A stretch of DNA of 48,101 nucleotides from JBMYTN01 sp049604415 (GTDB taxonomy: Bacteria; Pseudomonadota; Alphaproteobacteria; Rhodospirillales; Rhodospirillaceae): the NCBI GenBank assembly GCA_049604415.1, contig JBMYTN010000032.1, forward strand, positions 1 to 48,101, read 5' to 3'. The translations under genes and the position numbers were made by a program. Each line of letters begins with the position of its first letter. The stretch's first letter is position 1. Below are positions 31,225 through 39,786 of this stretch, one piece after another. The notes under the pieces were generated by a model. The model was not told the origin of the DNA and ran no database searches. It saw nothing but the letters and a program-made list of their open reading frames with translations.

Positions 31225-32310
31225 TTAATTTGCATCAACACCGACGGCCTCGGAGACCGTGGCAAAGCCGTCTCGGGCCAGCAGGGCAGCCAGATCCGTT
31301 TTGACCTGGCCCACCAAGCCCGGCCCGCCATAAACCAGGGCGGAGTAGATCTGTACCAGAGAGGCTCCGGCCCGGATCCGGGCATAGGCCTCCGCCCCGC
31401 TACCAATGCCGCCGACGCCGATCAGGGGCAAGCGGCCCTCGGTCAGCTGGTAAACCCGGCGCAGGACCTGAAGCGCCATGTCCGTCAGGGGCGCACCGGA
31501 CAGTCCGCCGGTTTCGCCCTTTTGCGGATCGCTGAGGCTGTCCGGGCGGCTGATGGTGGTGTTGGTGCAGATCAGACCGTCAAGGCCTTCGTCCAGGGCC
31601 ACGGCGGCGATGTCCGCCAGATCGGCCTCGACCAGATCCGGAGCGATTTTCAGCAGCAGCGGCGGCATGGTGCGCTCGGCGGGCAGGGGGGCCTCGGCCA
31701 GGGCCTCCCGGGCGCGGCGGATCAACTCGGTCAGGGGCTCCCGGCCTTGTAAGGCACGCAGGCCCGGCGTGTTGGGCGAGGAAACATTGATGGTCAGATA
31801 ATCCGCATAGCGCGCCAGCCGATGGATGGTCTTGGCATAATCGCTGGCGTCGTCCGTCGTGTCCTTATTGCGCCCGACATTGACCCCCAGGATCGCGGGA
31901 GCGACCCGGGGTGCGGCGGTTTGTAAATGCGCCGCCATCGCCTCCATGCCCGCATTGTTAAAGCCCATGCGGTTGATGACGGCCTGATCGGCGGTCAGGC
32001 GGAACAGGCGCGGCTTCGGATTGCCCGGCTGGGGGCGCGGGGTGACGGTGCCGACCTCGACAAAGCCAAAGCCGAGCCGGGCCAAAGCCGGGGCGACTTC
32101 GGCATTCTTATCAAAGCCCGCGCCAACACCGATCGGGTTGGGGAAGCAGCGGCCCCAAAGCGTGGTCTTTAGGCTGGCGGGATCGGGTTTGGAGCCGCCA
32201 AACAAGGGCGCAACCAAGCCGGTTTTCAGCGCTTTGATCGCCAGATTGTGGGCGTCTTCCGCCTCCATCCGGCGCAGGACCGGCCAGGCGAGGGCATAAG
32301 GGTTTACCAT
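31225..32310 (-). CDS. pyrD: Dihydroorotate dehydrogenase (quinone), class 2
   Basis: A 361-residue FMN enzyme that oxidises dihydroorotate to orotate in pyrimidine synthesis and passes electrons to quinone at the inner membrane. The amphipathic N-terminal extension (about 1-40) is the class 2 membrane/quinone segment. FMN and substrate motifs are GVGAGFDKNAEV (61-72), NRMGFNNAGM (113-122), the catalytic-Ser loop NVSSPNTPGLR (175-185), and the LIGVGGIGSGAEAY phosphate-binding loop. It starts 3 bp after the DUF952 stop codon and is followed closely by the HAD gene, so the three are probably cotranscribed. High confidence. Confidence 0.96.
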   Translation of the reverse strand: MVNPYALAWPVLRRMEAEDAHNLAIKALKTGLVAPLFGGSKPDPASLKTTLWGRCFPNPIGVGAGFDKNAEVAPALARLGFGFVEVGTVTPRPQPGNPKPRLFRLTADQAVINRMGFNNAGMEAMAAHLQTAAPRVAPAILGVNVGRNKDTTDDASDYAKTIHRLARYADYLTINVSSPNTPGLRALQGREPLTELIRRAREALAEAPLPAERTMPPLLLKIAPDLVEADLADIAAVALDEGLDGLICTNTTISRPDSLSDPQKGETGGLSGAPLTDMALQVLRRVYQLTEGRLPLIGVGGIGSGAEAYARIRAGASLVQIYSALVYGGPGLVGQVKTDLAALLARDGFATVSEAVGVDAN

Positions 32311-32313
32311 TGC

Positions 32314-32688
32314 CTAGCTGTCGTCCTTCAGGAATGGGAAATCCAGTTTACCATCGGGCAGCAGGGGCAGGGGTTCGACACTGCGCACCGCTTCCAAAGG
32401 GATGCTGCCGAACAGATGCGGGAAGGCGTCATTGTCCCGGGCCGGGACCGTTTCCCATTTCAGATCGCCTTTGATCCGGGCAGCATCGATCACCAGCAAC
32501 ACGAGGCCTTCCTGTCCGGCGAAATGGCGCTCGGCACTTTCCTCGGCCTGGGTCGCCGTAGACAGATGGATAAACGGGTCCGGCCCGCCTGCGTCCTCCA
32601 GGCCATAGACGCCCTTGGGCACCGCCTGCATCCAGGCGTCCAAATGGGCGATGTGATAAAGGGTCCGGGCGGTGCGTGTCTGTTCCAT
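32314..32688 (-). CDS. DUF952 domain-containing protein
   Basis: A 124-residue small protein of the DUF952 family. ATG 32688 (MEQTRTARTLYHI) is preferred; a TTG at 32724 would add 12 residues. The family pattern is clear: LYHIAHLDAW, then DPFIHLSTATQ, VLLVIDAARIKGDLKWE, FPHLFGSIPLEAV. The fold resembles small nucleotide- or toxin-related ADP-ribosyl folds in some annotations, but no enzymatic function is established. It is the first gene of the minus-strand operon with pyrD. Confidence 0.85.
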   Translation of the reverse strand: MEQTRTARTLYHIAHLDAWMQAVPKGVYGLEDAGGPDPFIHLSTATQAEESAERHFAGQEGLVLLVIDAARIKGDLKWETVPARDNDAFPHLFGSIPLEAVRSVEPLPLLPDGKLDFPFLKDDS

Positions 32689-32918
32689 GGCCGACTGCCT
32701 ACCACCATTTGCTGCGCCGCGCAAAGGAACTGGTTAACGGGCTCTCGCGTGTTCGCTCTTATCGTTGTTTTCTAGTGGATCAGAGCACGATTTCGCTCCG
32801 GGTGCTGTGGACGGGACGGATGGGCCGGGGTAGTCTTTTGGCTGCTGAAAAGAAACGAACAAACGGGGTGGGTCCAGCGGGGCGCATCCCCTGGCCTCAA
32901 GCCTGAAGGAGGGATCAC

Positions 32919-33773
32919 ATGGGTGGAGCCGCGCGGGAAGGTCTGGTCTATGCTCAAGGCCGCTGGACGTGGGGCAATCCGGCCCTGCTCGGTCCCGGGT
33001 CCCATGGCATGTGGATGGCCTCCACGGTGTTTGACGGCGCGCGCTATTTTGACGGCATGGCCCCAGATCTGGACCGCCATTGCGCCCGGGCGGTCAACTC
33101 GGCCCGGGTGATGGGCTTGGATCCGATGCTGACCGGCGAGGAGATCACCGATCTGGCCTGGGAGGGCATTGGCCGCTTCGAGCCGGGCACGCCGCTCTAT
33201 ATCTCGCCAATGTTTTGGGCCGATGCCGGGTTCATCACCCCGGATCCGGGCAGCACCAATTTTTGCCTGTTCATCTTCGAGGCCTCCATGCCCGCCCCGG
33301 ATGGGTTTTCCGCCGGTCTGACCAAATTCCGCCGTCCGGCCCGGGATATGGCCCCGACGGAGGCCAAGGCGTCCTGTCTCTATCCCAATGTGGCGCGCTG
33401 CCTGCGCGATGTGCAGGACCGGGGCTTTGAGACCGCCTTGGTGCTCGACCCGTCGGGCAATGTGGCTGAATTCGCCTATACCAATCTGTTCTTCGCCAAG
33501 GACGGCCAAGTCCACACCCCGGAGGCCAATGGCACCTTCCTCAATGGCCTGACCCGGCAGCGGGTGATCAGCCTGTTGCGCGACAGCGGCGTCGATGTGG
33601 TCGAGCGTGCGGTGACCTATGAAGAGGTCCTGGATGCGGACGAGGTCTTTGCAACCGGCAATTATTTCAAGGTCGGTCCATGTACCCGTCTAGAGGAGCG
33701 TGTTCTTCAGCCCGGACCATTGTTCCGCAAGGCCCGCACTCTATATTGGAACTATGCCCGCGACAGCTTGTAA
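32919..33773 (+). CDS. Class IV PLP aminotransferase (branched-chain aminotransferase-like)
   Basis: A 284-residue fold-type IV aminotransferase. K150 in APTEAKASCLYPN is the Schiff-base lysine. GNVAEFAYTNLFF (181-193) supplies the conserved Glu (E184) and Thr/Asn ring, and GLTRQRVISLLRD and EVFATGNYFKV match the C-terminal phosphate-cup region. The sequence is closest in pattern to branched-chain aminotransferases of the IlvE type, but the D-amino acid or aminodeoxychorismate lyase branches cannot be excluded from sequence alone. The ATG follows a strong ribosome-binding site, GGAGGG. It stands alone upstream of the DUF2189 gene (76 bp gap). Confidence 0.85.
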   Translation: MGGAAREGLVYAQGRWTWGNPALLGPGSHGMWMASTVFDGARYFDGMAPDLDRHCARAVNSARVMGLDPMLTGEEITDLAWEGIGRFEPGTPLYISPMFWADAGFITPDPGSTNFCLFIFEASMPAPDGFSAGLTKFRRPARDMAPTEAKASCLYPNVARCLRDVQDRGFETALVLDPSGNVAEFAYTNLFFAKDGQVHTPEANGTFLNGLTRQRVISLLRDSGVDVVERAVTYEEVLDADEVFATGNYFKVGPCTRLEERVLQPGPLFRKARTLYWNYARDSL

Positions 33774-33849
33774 GGCCGCTCCGGCCACGACCTAATTTCC
33801 AGCGGGACCGGCCAACAGTGTTGGTCAGCAGGAAGGGAGGACGTAGGCA

Positions 33850-34692
33850 ATGAGTGAAGACAAACTGGCCACCCCAGAGGGCAGCATGGATGCCGCCGCC
33901 GTGGACGCCCCGGCCAAGCCGGTGCCCGCCGCCATGCCGGGTATTGAGGTCAATAAGATTGGCACCGACGCCCCCTGGCGCTGGTTGCAGCTGGGCTGGA
34001 AAGACCTGATGGCGACCCCGTTTTCGTCGATGACCTATGGGGTGATCTTCGCCATGATCGGCATGATCCTGCTTTGGGGCCTCAGCGCCCTGAAACAGCC
34101 CTATCTGATCCTGCCTTTCACCTTCGGCTTTTTCATCATCGCTCCGGCTTTGGCCACGGGGGTTTATGAGCTCAGCCGCCGTTTGGAGCTGGAAGAGTTC
34201 CCGACCTTCGGCGAAACGGTGCCGTCCTTCCTGCGCAACCTGACCCAAATCCTGTTTGGCGCCGGGACCGTCTGCCTGATGTTGTTCGGCTTTGTCCGCC
34301 TGTCGATCCTGCTGTTCATGCTGTTCTTCGCCGCCCAGCCGCCCGCGCTGGACCAAGTGGTCACCAGCATCTTCTTCACCACCACCGGCTGGAGCTTCCT
34401 GGCGACCTGGCTGGTGCTGGGTGGGGTCTGGGCGTTCTCGATCTTTGCCGGGGCGGCCATTGCCTTCCCAATGATGCTCGACCGCCCGCAAAGCACGACC
34501 ATTGATGGGATGGTGACCAGCTTCCGCGCCGTGTTGCGCAATCCCGGCCCGATGCTGCTCTGGGCGGCCTTGATCGTGGTCATGACCTTTGCTGGCATCA
34601 TGACCTTGTTCATCGGCCTTGCGGTCGCTTTGCCGCTGATCGCGCATGCCTCCTGGCATGCTTATCGCGAACTGACCCAGGGTCAAGAATAG
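33850..34692 (+). CDS. DUF2189 integral membrane protein
   Basis: A 280-residue inner-membrane protein with about six transmembrane helices. The pattern WLQLGWKDLMATPFSSMTYG (about 46-65) followed by LPFTFGFFIIAPALATGVYE identifies DUF2189, sometimes annotated as cytochrome c oxidase subunit I-like, although no haem-binding His set is evident. The first 35 residues are Ala/Pro-rich and cytoplasmic. The function is unknown. GAAGGGAGG lies upstream of the ATG. Its 3' end overlaps the convergent TetR gene by 10 bp. Confidence 0.85.
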   Translation: MSEDKLATPEGSMDAAAVDAPAKPVPAAMPGIEVNKIGTDAPWRWLQLGWKDLMATPFSSMTYGVIFAMIGMILLWGLSALKQPYLILPFTFGFFIIAPALATGVYELSRRLELEEFPTFGETVPSFLRNLTQILFGAGTVCLMLFGFVRLSILLFMLFFAAQPPALDQVVTSIFFTTTGWSFLATWLVLGGVWAFSIFAGAAIAFPMMLDRPQSTTIDGMVTSFRAVLRNPGPMLLWAALIVVMTFAGIMTLFIGLAVALPLIAHASWHAYRELTQGQE

Positions 34693-35234
34693 CGATTCAG
34701 CCCGGCGATGGCCGCATCAAAGGCGGCCAGGTCGTTCAGGCTGCGGGCCAGGATCAGCGCCCCTTCTAAGGTCGCCAGGATGTGATAAGCCTGTGCCTCT
34801 CGATTGGGTCCCACGGCGGGTGCCGTGGGACCCAAAGCGTTTTGCAGCCAAGCCAGAGTGCGCTGAAAAAACAGTTTGGTTTCGTCCTGGACTCGGGGCG
34901 GCAGGTCCCCGATTTCCGCCCCAAACAGGCCACAGAGGCACATCAGCTGGTCCTCGGTCAGGGAGCGCCGATAGGCCTGAACGAGTCGGTCGATGGCGGC
35001 CCCCGGATCATCGGCCAAACTCTCCGGATCGCCGAGTCCGATTAAGAACCGCTCCGTATAGCGATTGGCCAGGGCGACCCCCAACGCTTCCTTGTCGGGA
35101 AAGTGGTAATGGATGCTGGCGGATTTGATCCCGACCTGTTTGGCGATCTCGCGAAAGCTAAAGCCGCGATAGCCACCGGTCCGGGCCATGGCCTCGGCCA
35201 CATCCAAGATCTGATCGATCCGTTCGCTCATCAC
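34683..35234 (-). CDS. TetR family transcriptional regulator
   Basis: A 183-residue DNA-binding protein. The N-terminal helix-turn-helix (about 10-55) reads GYRGFSFREIAKQVGIKSAS followed by IHYHFPDKEALGVAL, the TetR_N hallmark. The ligand-binding half is helical with MCLCGLFGAEIGDLP near 100, typical of the AcuR/YxaF-like group, and its inducer is unknown. A palindrome, CTATCA-AC-TGATAG, lies 16 bp upstream of its start, consistent with autoregulation. Targets are not obvious; the neighbours are a DUF2189 gene and a GntR gene. Confidence 0.9.
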   Translation of the reverse strand: MMSERIDQILDVAEAMARTGGYRGFSFREIAKQVGIKSASIHYHFPDKEALGVALANRYTERFLIGLGDPESLADDPGAAIDRLVQAYRRSLTEDQLMCLCGLFGAEIGDLPPRVQDETKLFFQRTLAWLQNALGPTAPAVGPNREAQAYHILATLEGALILARSLNDLAAFDAAIAGLNRYS

Positions 35235-35243
35235 CCCATTTCC

Positions 35244-35267
35244 CTACATCTATCAACTGATAGGTAG
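35244..35267. promoter_or_regulatory. Putative TetR operator
   Basis: The perfect core CTATCA-AC-TGATAG (35250-35263) is flanked by CCTAC on the left and GTAGG on the right, which extend the dyad with a 2-bp offset. It sits immediately upstream of the TetR start codon at 35234 and is probably the protein's own operator. Confidence 0.55.
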
Positions 35268-35298
35268 GAAAAATCGGGTGTGACCACAATGGGGTTTT

Positions 35299-36075
35299 CT
35301 ACTCCGCCACCAATTGGCGCATGGCGGCGTATTTTTCCCGCCGGGCCTGCTCTTCGCCGATTCGGAACGACACTTCGACGAAGTCCAAATGGGCTCTCGC
35401 GGCGGCTTCAGCGGCCTCCGCATCCCCGGCCAGCACGGTGTTGGCGATCTTGCGATGCTGTTCCAGCAGGCGGTTTCCGGTCTCGTCAACGCAGCGCAAA
35501 AAGTCCCGATTGTAGAACACGCCGCGCCGGGTCAGATCGTAGATCGAGGTCATCATGTGGATCAGCATGGCATTGTGACTGGCATTCACGATGGCGATAT
35601 GCAGCTGCAGATCTGCCTCCCGGGACATGTCCTCATCACCCTGGGCATGGGCCCGTTCCAGGGCCGCCAGCTGCGTCTCGATGACCACCTTGTCGGTCTG
35701 GGTTGCCCGCTCCGAGGCTAGGCGCGCTGCGATGGCTTCCTGTTCCCGGCGGTATTCCAGATAGTCATAAAACGCCAGCCCATGACGGGCGAACAAATCG
35801 ATCAGCGCCGGGGTCATTGCCTGGCCCGATAAGGGGGCAATGAAGCTGCCTTCGCCATGTCGGGTTTCAACCAAACCCCGCTCCTCTAAGGTCTTCAACG
35901 CCTCGCGCAGTTTTGGCCGCGACACATCCAGCCGCTCCGCCAGTTCACGCTCGGACGGCAAGCGATTGCCCTCCCGCAAGACGCCACGCACGATCATGTC
36001 CTCGATTTTGTCGACAACCATTTCTGCGAGGGATTCGTGCCTTATCCGCTCGAACAGATGGTCTGTGGGTGTCAT
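35299..36075 (-). CDS. GntR/FadR family transcriptional regulator (FCD domain)
   Basis: A 258-residue regulator. The N-terminal winged helix-turn-helix (about 15-80) reads GNRLPSERELAERLDVSRPK and LREALKTLEERGLVETRHGEG. The C-terminal FCD effector domain (about 95-235) contains READLQLHIAIVNASHN and ENTGNRLLEQH-like helices with metal-site Asp/His residues. FCD regulators of this kind (LldR, PdhR) often respond to lactate, pyruvate or other organic acids. It is divergent from the dctP-dld-por operon across 315 bp, so it is the probable repressor of that operon. Family confidence is high; effector and target are inferred from position. Confidence 0.9.
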   Translation of the reverse strand: MTPTDHLFERIRHESLAEMVVDKIEDMIVRGVLREGNRLPSERELAERLDVSRPKLREALKTLEERGLVETRHGEGSFIAPLSGQAMTPALIDLFARHGLAFYDYLEYRREQEAIAARLASERATQTDKVVIETQLAALERAHAQGDEDMSREADLQLHIAIVNASHNAMLIHMMTSIYDLTRRGVFYNRDFLRCVDETGNRLLEQHRKIANTVLAGDAEAAEAAARAHLDFVEVSFRIGEEQARREKYAAMRQLVAE

Positions 36076-36277
36076 TTCGGGCTCCCTGCACCGATTATTA
36101 TCGCTGTTGGACAGAGGTTATCATTTTTTACCAGTGTGGGAATAGAGCAGAATCACCGTAAGAATTTTGCCGGAATTGGCGGATAATCAGGGGATTTGTA
36201 CGGTTTTGCAGCGCAAAATAACCAATATCGCACGAAATTCCTTGGTTTTTCGCAACCGCGAAGACGCATAAAACCGT

Positions 36278-36306
36278 TTGACTCATGGGGTGGTAAATAA
36301 TATGAA
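36278..36306 (+). promoter_or_regulatory. Sigma-70-type promoter of the dctP-dctQM-dld-por operon
   Basis: TTGACT (36278-36283), a 17-bp spacer and TATGAA (36301-36306) give near-consensus -35 and -10 elements with ideal spacing. Transcription would start near 36313, leaving a leader of about 78 nt before dctP. Confidence 0.6.
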
Positions 36307-36313
36307 CCACCCC
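36287..36313. promoter_or_regulatory. Inverted repeat overlapping the dctP promoter, putative GntR operator
   Basis: GGGGTGGT (36287-36294) and ACCACCCC (36306-36313) are perfect 8-bp inverted arms around an 11-nt AT spacer. They cover the promoter spacer, the -10 and the predicted start. A protein bound here would block transcription. The TGGT...ACCA core fits the general FCD-GntR pattern, although the spacer is longer than usual. Confidence 0.5.
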
Positions 36314-36390
36314 GGGATCTATGCGCTGAGCGCGTGCCCCGTCTTTGCTAAGCGCATTGCAACCAATGTTGAAAACCTGGGAGGATATCC

Positions 36391-37443
36391 ATGAAAGCAA
36401 CTCTGACCGGTCTGGCGCTTGCCGCTGGCCTTGGCCTCGCCATTCAGCCGGCCACCGCCGCCGACAAGCTGCTGCTGAAAACCCCGATTGCGTTCTCCAC
36501 CGAGCTGCCCGGCCTGGGCACCCCCATTCCGCGGGTGGCTGAGCAAGTTGACCTGATGTCTGGCGGCACCTTGAAGATGCGCGTCTACGAGCCGGGCAAG
36601 CTGGTTCCGCCGTTCGAAATCCTGGACGCCGTCTCCACCGGTAAAACCAACTCCGGTTACACCACTGCGGGCTACTGGGCTGGTAAGATCCCGGCTGCGC
36701 CGCTGTTCTCGGCTGTTCCGTTCGGTCCGGAAGCCGGTGAATATATGGCGTGGCTGTACTACGGCAACGGCATGGCCCTGTATCAGCGCATGTATGACGA
36801 AGCGGGCTTCAATGTGAAGGTCCTGCCTTGCGCCATCATCGCCCCGGAAACCTCCGGCTGGTTCGCCAAGGAAATCAACAGCGCCGACGATCTGAACGGC
36901 CTGAAGATGCGCTTCTTTGGTCTGGGCGGTAAGGTCATGCAAAAGCTGGGTGTTGCCACCTCGCTGCTGCCTGGCGGTGAAATCTTCCCGGCTCTGGAAA
37001 AGGGCGCCATCGACGCCACCGAGTTCTCCATGCCGGCCATCGACGCCCGTTTGGGCTTCCACAAGCTGGTGAAGTTCAACTACTTCCCGGGTTGGCACCA
37101 ACAAGCCACCGTCTTTGAACTGCTGATCAATGGCGACACCTGGAAAGAAGCTTCCGACCAGCATAAGGCGATCATCGAGAACGCCTGTAAGGCCTCCATG
37201 GCTGACAGCTTTGCCGAAGGTGAAGCCTCTCAGTACGCTGCTCTGAAGGACAATGTCGACAACAACGGCGTGACCATCAAGCAGTGGTCCCCGGAAATGC
37301 TGGCCACCTTCCGCTCCACTTGGGACGAAGTCGCCGCTGAAGAAGCTGCCGATCCGTTCTTCGCTGAAGTGATGGCTGACATGACCGCCTTCCGGGAAGG
37401 CTACCAACTCTGGAAAGAAAACGCCTTCTTGCCGCGCAAGTAG
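36391..37443 (+). CDS. dctP: TRAP transporter substrate-binding protein, DctP/TakP-like
   Basis: A 350-residue periplasmic solute receptor with a signal peptide at about 1-24 (ATAAD cleavage). The TRAP-receptor core includes LMSGGTLKMRVYEPGKLVPP (about 55-74), the conserved ligand-carboxylate region around LKMRFFGLGGKVMQKLG (about 171-187), and PGGEIFPALEKGAIDATEFS (about 194-213), a pattern of receptors for 2-oxo acids and lactate (TakP and its relatives). Codons are strongly biased to GGT/CGT/CTG, suggesting high expression. It is the first gene of the operon, with an intercistronic stem-loop directly after it. The lactate/2-oxo acid ligand is inferred from the downstream enzymes. Confidence 0.88.
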   Translation: MKATLTGLALAAGLGLAIQPATAADKLLLKTPIAFSTELPGLGTPIPRVAEQVDLMSGGTLKMRVYEPGKLVPPFEILDAVSTGKTNSGYTTAGYWAGKIPAAPLFSAVPFGPEAGEYMAWLYYGNGMALYQRMYDEAGFNVKVLPCAIIAPETSGWFAKEINSADDLNGLKMRFFGLGGKVMQKLGVATSLLPGGEIFPALEKGAIDATEFSMPAIDARLGFHKLVKFNYFPGWHQQATVFELLINGDTWKEASDQHKAIIENACKASMADSFAEGEASQYAALKDNVDNNGVTIKQWSPEMLATFRSTWDEVAAEEAADPFFAEVMADMTAFREGYQLWKENAFLPRK

Positions 37444-37460
37444 GCCCACCACTCCGGCGG

Positions 37461-37489
37461 AAGGCCGGGACCAAAACGGTCCCGGCCTT
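37461..37489 (+). other. Stable stem-loop after dctP
   Basis: AAGGCCGGGACC (37461-37472) pairs perfectly with GGTCCCGGCCTT (37478-37489) over an AAAAC loop, 17 nt past the stop. A T-rich stretch follows after about 12 nt. Such structures typically protect the abundant binding-protein mRNA and partly terminate transcription before the permease gene. Confidence 0.75.
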
Positions 37490-37597
37490 CTGACCATTTG
37501 ATTTGTTTTTTAATTTTTTAAAGCTCGAACACAAACAACCAACAAGCTCTGACCGCGCGCAGCAAGACGCCGGCATGCAAGTGCTATGGAGGGGACT

Positions 37598-39682
37598 ATG
37601 GCTTCTGACCAGGTGCAGAAACCGGATCATGAATTTGATCCCGTTGAGACTTATGAGGAAATCCTAGAGCATCCGGATCGCGACACGCAGTCTGTCGCGG
37701 TGGCTCTGGATAAGTTCGTTAAGAGCGTTGGCCATGTGGTCATGTGGGCCAACATCGCCCTGATCGCGGCGATCTTCACCCAGGTTGCGTTGCGCTATCT
37801 GTTCGGCCTGAACTTCCCGAAACTGGACGAAATCCAGTGGCATTTCTACGGCTTGGTCACCATGACCGGCATGTCCTACGCCCTGGTCACCGACAGTCAT
37901 GTGCGGGTTGACGTGCTGCATATGCAGCTGTCCCGGCGGACCCAGCGCCTGATCGAGATCGTCGGCATCTTGGCCCTGCTGGTGCCGTTCCTGTTCCTGA
38001 TGATCGATCAGGGCTACGACTATTTCTATGAAAGCTTCCGGGTCAATGAGCGCTCCGACAGCCCGACCGGCCTGCCGCTGCGCTGGGTGTTCAAGGCGAT
38101 CATCCCCTTAAGCTTTATCTTGCTGTCCATCGCAGCCCTAGCCCGTTTGATCCACGACGCTCACGCCGTGTGGTCCGATTACCAGGAAGAGCGCAACGGC
38201 AAGGGCTTCAAGCTGGTTTTCGTCAATCTGTTCTGCTTCTTCATGGTGATCATGGCGTTGTCCTTCCTGGTGCATACCACCGAGGAAAAGCTGGTCATCG
38301 CGATGTTCGTGACTTTCATCGCCTTGCTGTTCACCGGCATCCCGGTGGCCTGGACCCTGGCCGGGGTCGGGGTGCTGTTTTGTGGCATTGCCTATTTGGG
38401 CGACAATTATTTCGCTGATTGGGCCTGGATGCCGCTGGAAGACACCTTTACCGGTCTGGATTATCTGACCCTGGGCTCCGTGGTGAACCGGGTCTATGCG
38501 ACCATGTCCAATGCGGTGCTGGTGGCCTTGCCGATGTTCATTTTCATGGGGCTGATGCTTGATGAAAGTGGCGTGGCCGAGCGCCTGATGTCCTCCATGC
38601 AAAAGCTGTTCGGCACCGTGCGCGGCGGTCTGGCCATCACCGTGACCCTGATCGGGATCATCCTGGCGGCTTCCACCGGCATCATTGGGGCCTCTGTGGT
38701 GCTGCTCGGTGTGCTGTCGTTGCCCTCGATGATGCAGCAAAAATATTCGCCGCGCCTGGCAGCCGGGGTGGTGTCTGCCTCCGGGACTCTGGGCATTCTG
38801 ATCCCGCCCTCGATCATGCTGGTGATCATGGCCGACCAGATGGCCCTGTCCGTCGGTGACCTGTTCATGGCCGCCGTCTTCCCCGGCGTCATCATTGGCG
38901 CGCTGTATCTGCTCTACATCTTCATCATTGCGCAGGTGAAGGCCGATGCCGCTCCGGTGCCCGATGACGCCAAGCGTCCGGACTGGGACGCGGTGAAGGA
39001 TGTGCTGATCGCCGTGCTGCCGACCTTGGGGCTGATCCTGGCGGTGTTGGGTTCCATCTTCGCCGGTCTGACCACCCCGACCGAAGCCTCTGGCATCGGC
39101 GCTCTGGGGGCCACCTTGCTGGCGCTGGGCTATCGCAAGTTGACCCTGCACAAGCTGGTCAATGTGTTGAAATCCACCTTCAACACCACGGCCTATATCT
39201 TCGCCATCTTCTTGGGCGCGACCTGCTTCTCCTTCGTCCTGCGGGAACTGGGCGGGGACGCGCTGATCGAAGAAATGATCGCCTCGACCGGCCTCGGCCC
39301 TGAAGGCACCGTGATCTTCATCCTGTTCCTGGTGTTCATGCTGGGCTTCGTGCTCGACTGGATCGAGATCACCCTGATCGTGCTGCCGCTGATGCGTCCG
39401 ATCATCAATGGCCTGGGTCTGGACATCCCCGGCTTCGGTGAAATCGACGAGCCGAGCCTGGTGTGGTTCGTGATCCTTGTGGCGGTCGCGCTCCAGACAT
39501 CGTTCCTAACACCACCAGTGGGCTTCGCACTCTTCTACTTGAAGGGGGTCTGTCCACCAGAGATCAAGCTGATGGACATCTACAAGGGCATCATTCCCTT
39601 CGTCCTCCTGCAGCTGACCGGTCTGGCCCTGGTGTTCATGATCCCGGCCTTGGCAACCTGGCTGCCCTCAGTCGCCTACTAA
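37598..39682 (+). CDS. dctQM: Fused TRAP permease DctQ-DctM
   Basis: A 694-residue inner-membrane protein joining the small DctQ subunit (about 35-205, four helices, with LRYLFGLNFPKLDEIQWHFY) to the large 12-helix DctM subunit (about 210-690, with LLFTGIPVAWTLAGVG and GVVSASGTLGILIPPSIMLV). It completes a sodium-driven TRAP importer with the upstream binding protein. I start at ATG 37598, which has the Shine-Dalgarno GGAGGGG ending 3 nt before it; ATG 37586 lies in front of that site and is unlikely. Natural QM fusions are common in the family. High confidence in the family; the ligand is inferred as for dctP. Confidence 0.92.
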   Translation: MASDQVQKPDHEFDPVETYEEILEHPDRDTQSVAVALDKFVKSVGHVVMWANIALIAAIFTQVALRYLFGLNFPKLDEIQWHFYGLVTMTGMSYALVTDSHVRVDVLHMQLSRRTQRLIEIVGILALLVPFLFLMIDQGYDYFYESFRVNERSDSPTGLPLRWVFKAIIPLSFILLSIAALARLIHDAHAVWSDYQEERNGKGFKLVFVNLFCFFMVIMALSFLVHTTEEKLVIAMFVTFIALLFTGIPVAWTLAGVGVLFCGIAYLGDNYFADWAWMPLEDTFTGLDYLTLGSVVNRVYATMSNAVLVALPMFIFMGLMLDESGVAERLMSSMQKLFGTVRGGLAITVTLIGIILAASTGIIGASVVLLGVLSLPSMMQQKYSPRLAAGVVSASGTLGILIPPSIMLVIMADQMALSVGDLFMAAVFPGVIIGALYLLYIFIIAQVKADAAPVPDDAKRPDWDAVKDVLIAVLPTLGLILAVLGSIFAGLTTPTEASGIGALGATLLALGYRKLTLHKLVNVLKSTFNTTAYIFAIFLGATCFSFVLRELGGDALIEEMIASTGLGPEGTVIFILFLVFMLGFVLDWIEITLIVLPLMRPIINGLGLDIPGFGEIDEPSLVWFVILVAVALQTSFLTPPVGFALFYLKGVCPPEIKLMDIYKGIIPFVLLQLTGLALVFMIPALATWLPSVAY

Positions 39683-39720
39683 CCGTCCGCTGACGACGGA
39701 CCGACTGACCACCACCGAAA

Positions 39721-39754
39721 CGCCTCAGGACGCACCAAACGACGTCCTGAGGCG
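39721..39754 (+). other. 12-bp stem-loop between dctQM and dld
   Basis: CGCCTCAGGACG (39721-39732) pairs perfectly with CGTCCTGAGGCG (39743-39754) over a 10-nt loop. On the plus strand it is followed by an A-run, not T, so an mRNA-stabilising or processing element fits better than a terminator. It ends about 32 nt before the dld start. Confidence 0.65.
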
Positions 39755-39786
39755 GACACAAAAAAAAAGTGATAGGGGGATTGAGA

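Larger units (their letters stand above)
36076..36390. other. Divergent control region between the GntR gene and the TRAP/lactate operon
   Basis: A 315-bp AT-richer region. It contains the dctP promoter and an overlapping inverted repeat (both listed separately) and a weaker spaced repeat, AACCAA (36220-36225) with TTGGTT (36242-36247). A good ribosome-binding site, GGGAGGA, ends 8 nt before the dctP ATG. No gene was seen. Confidence 0.6.
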
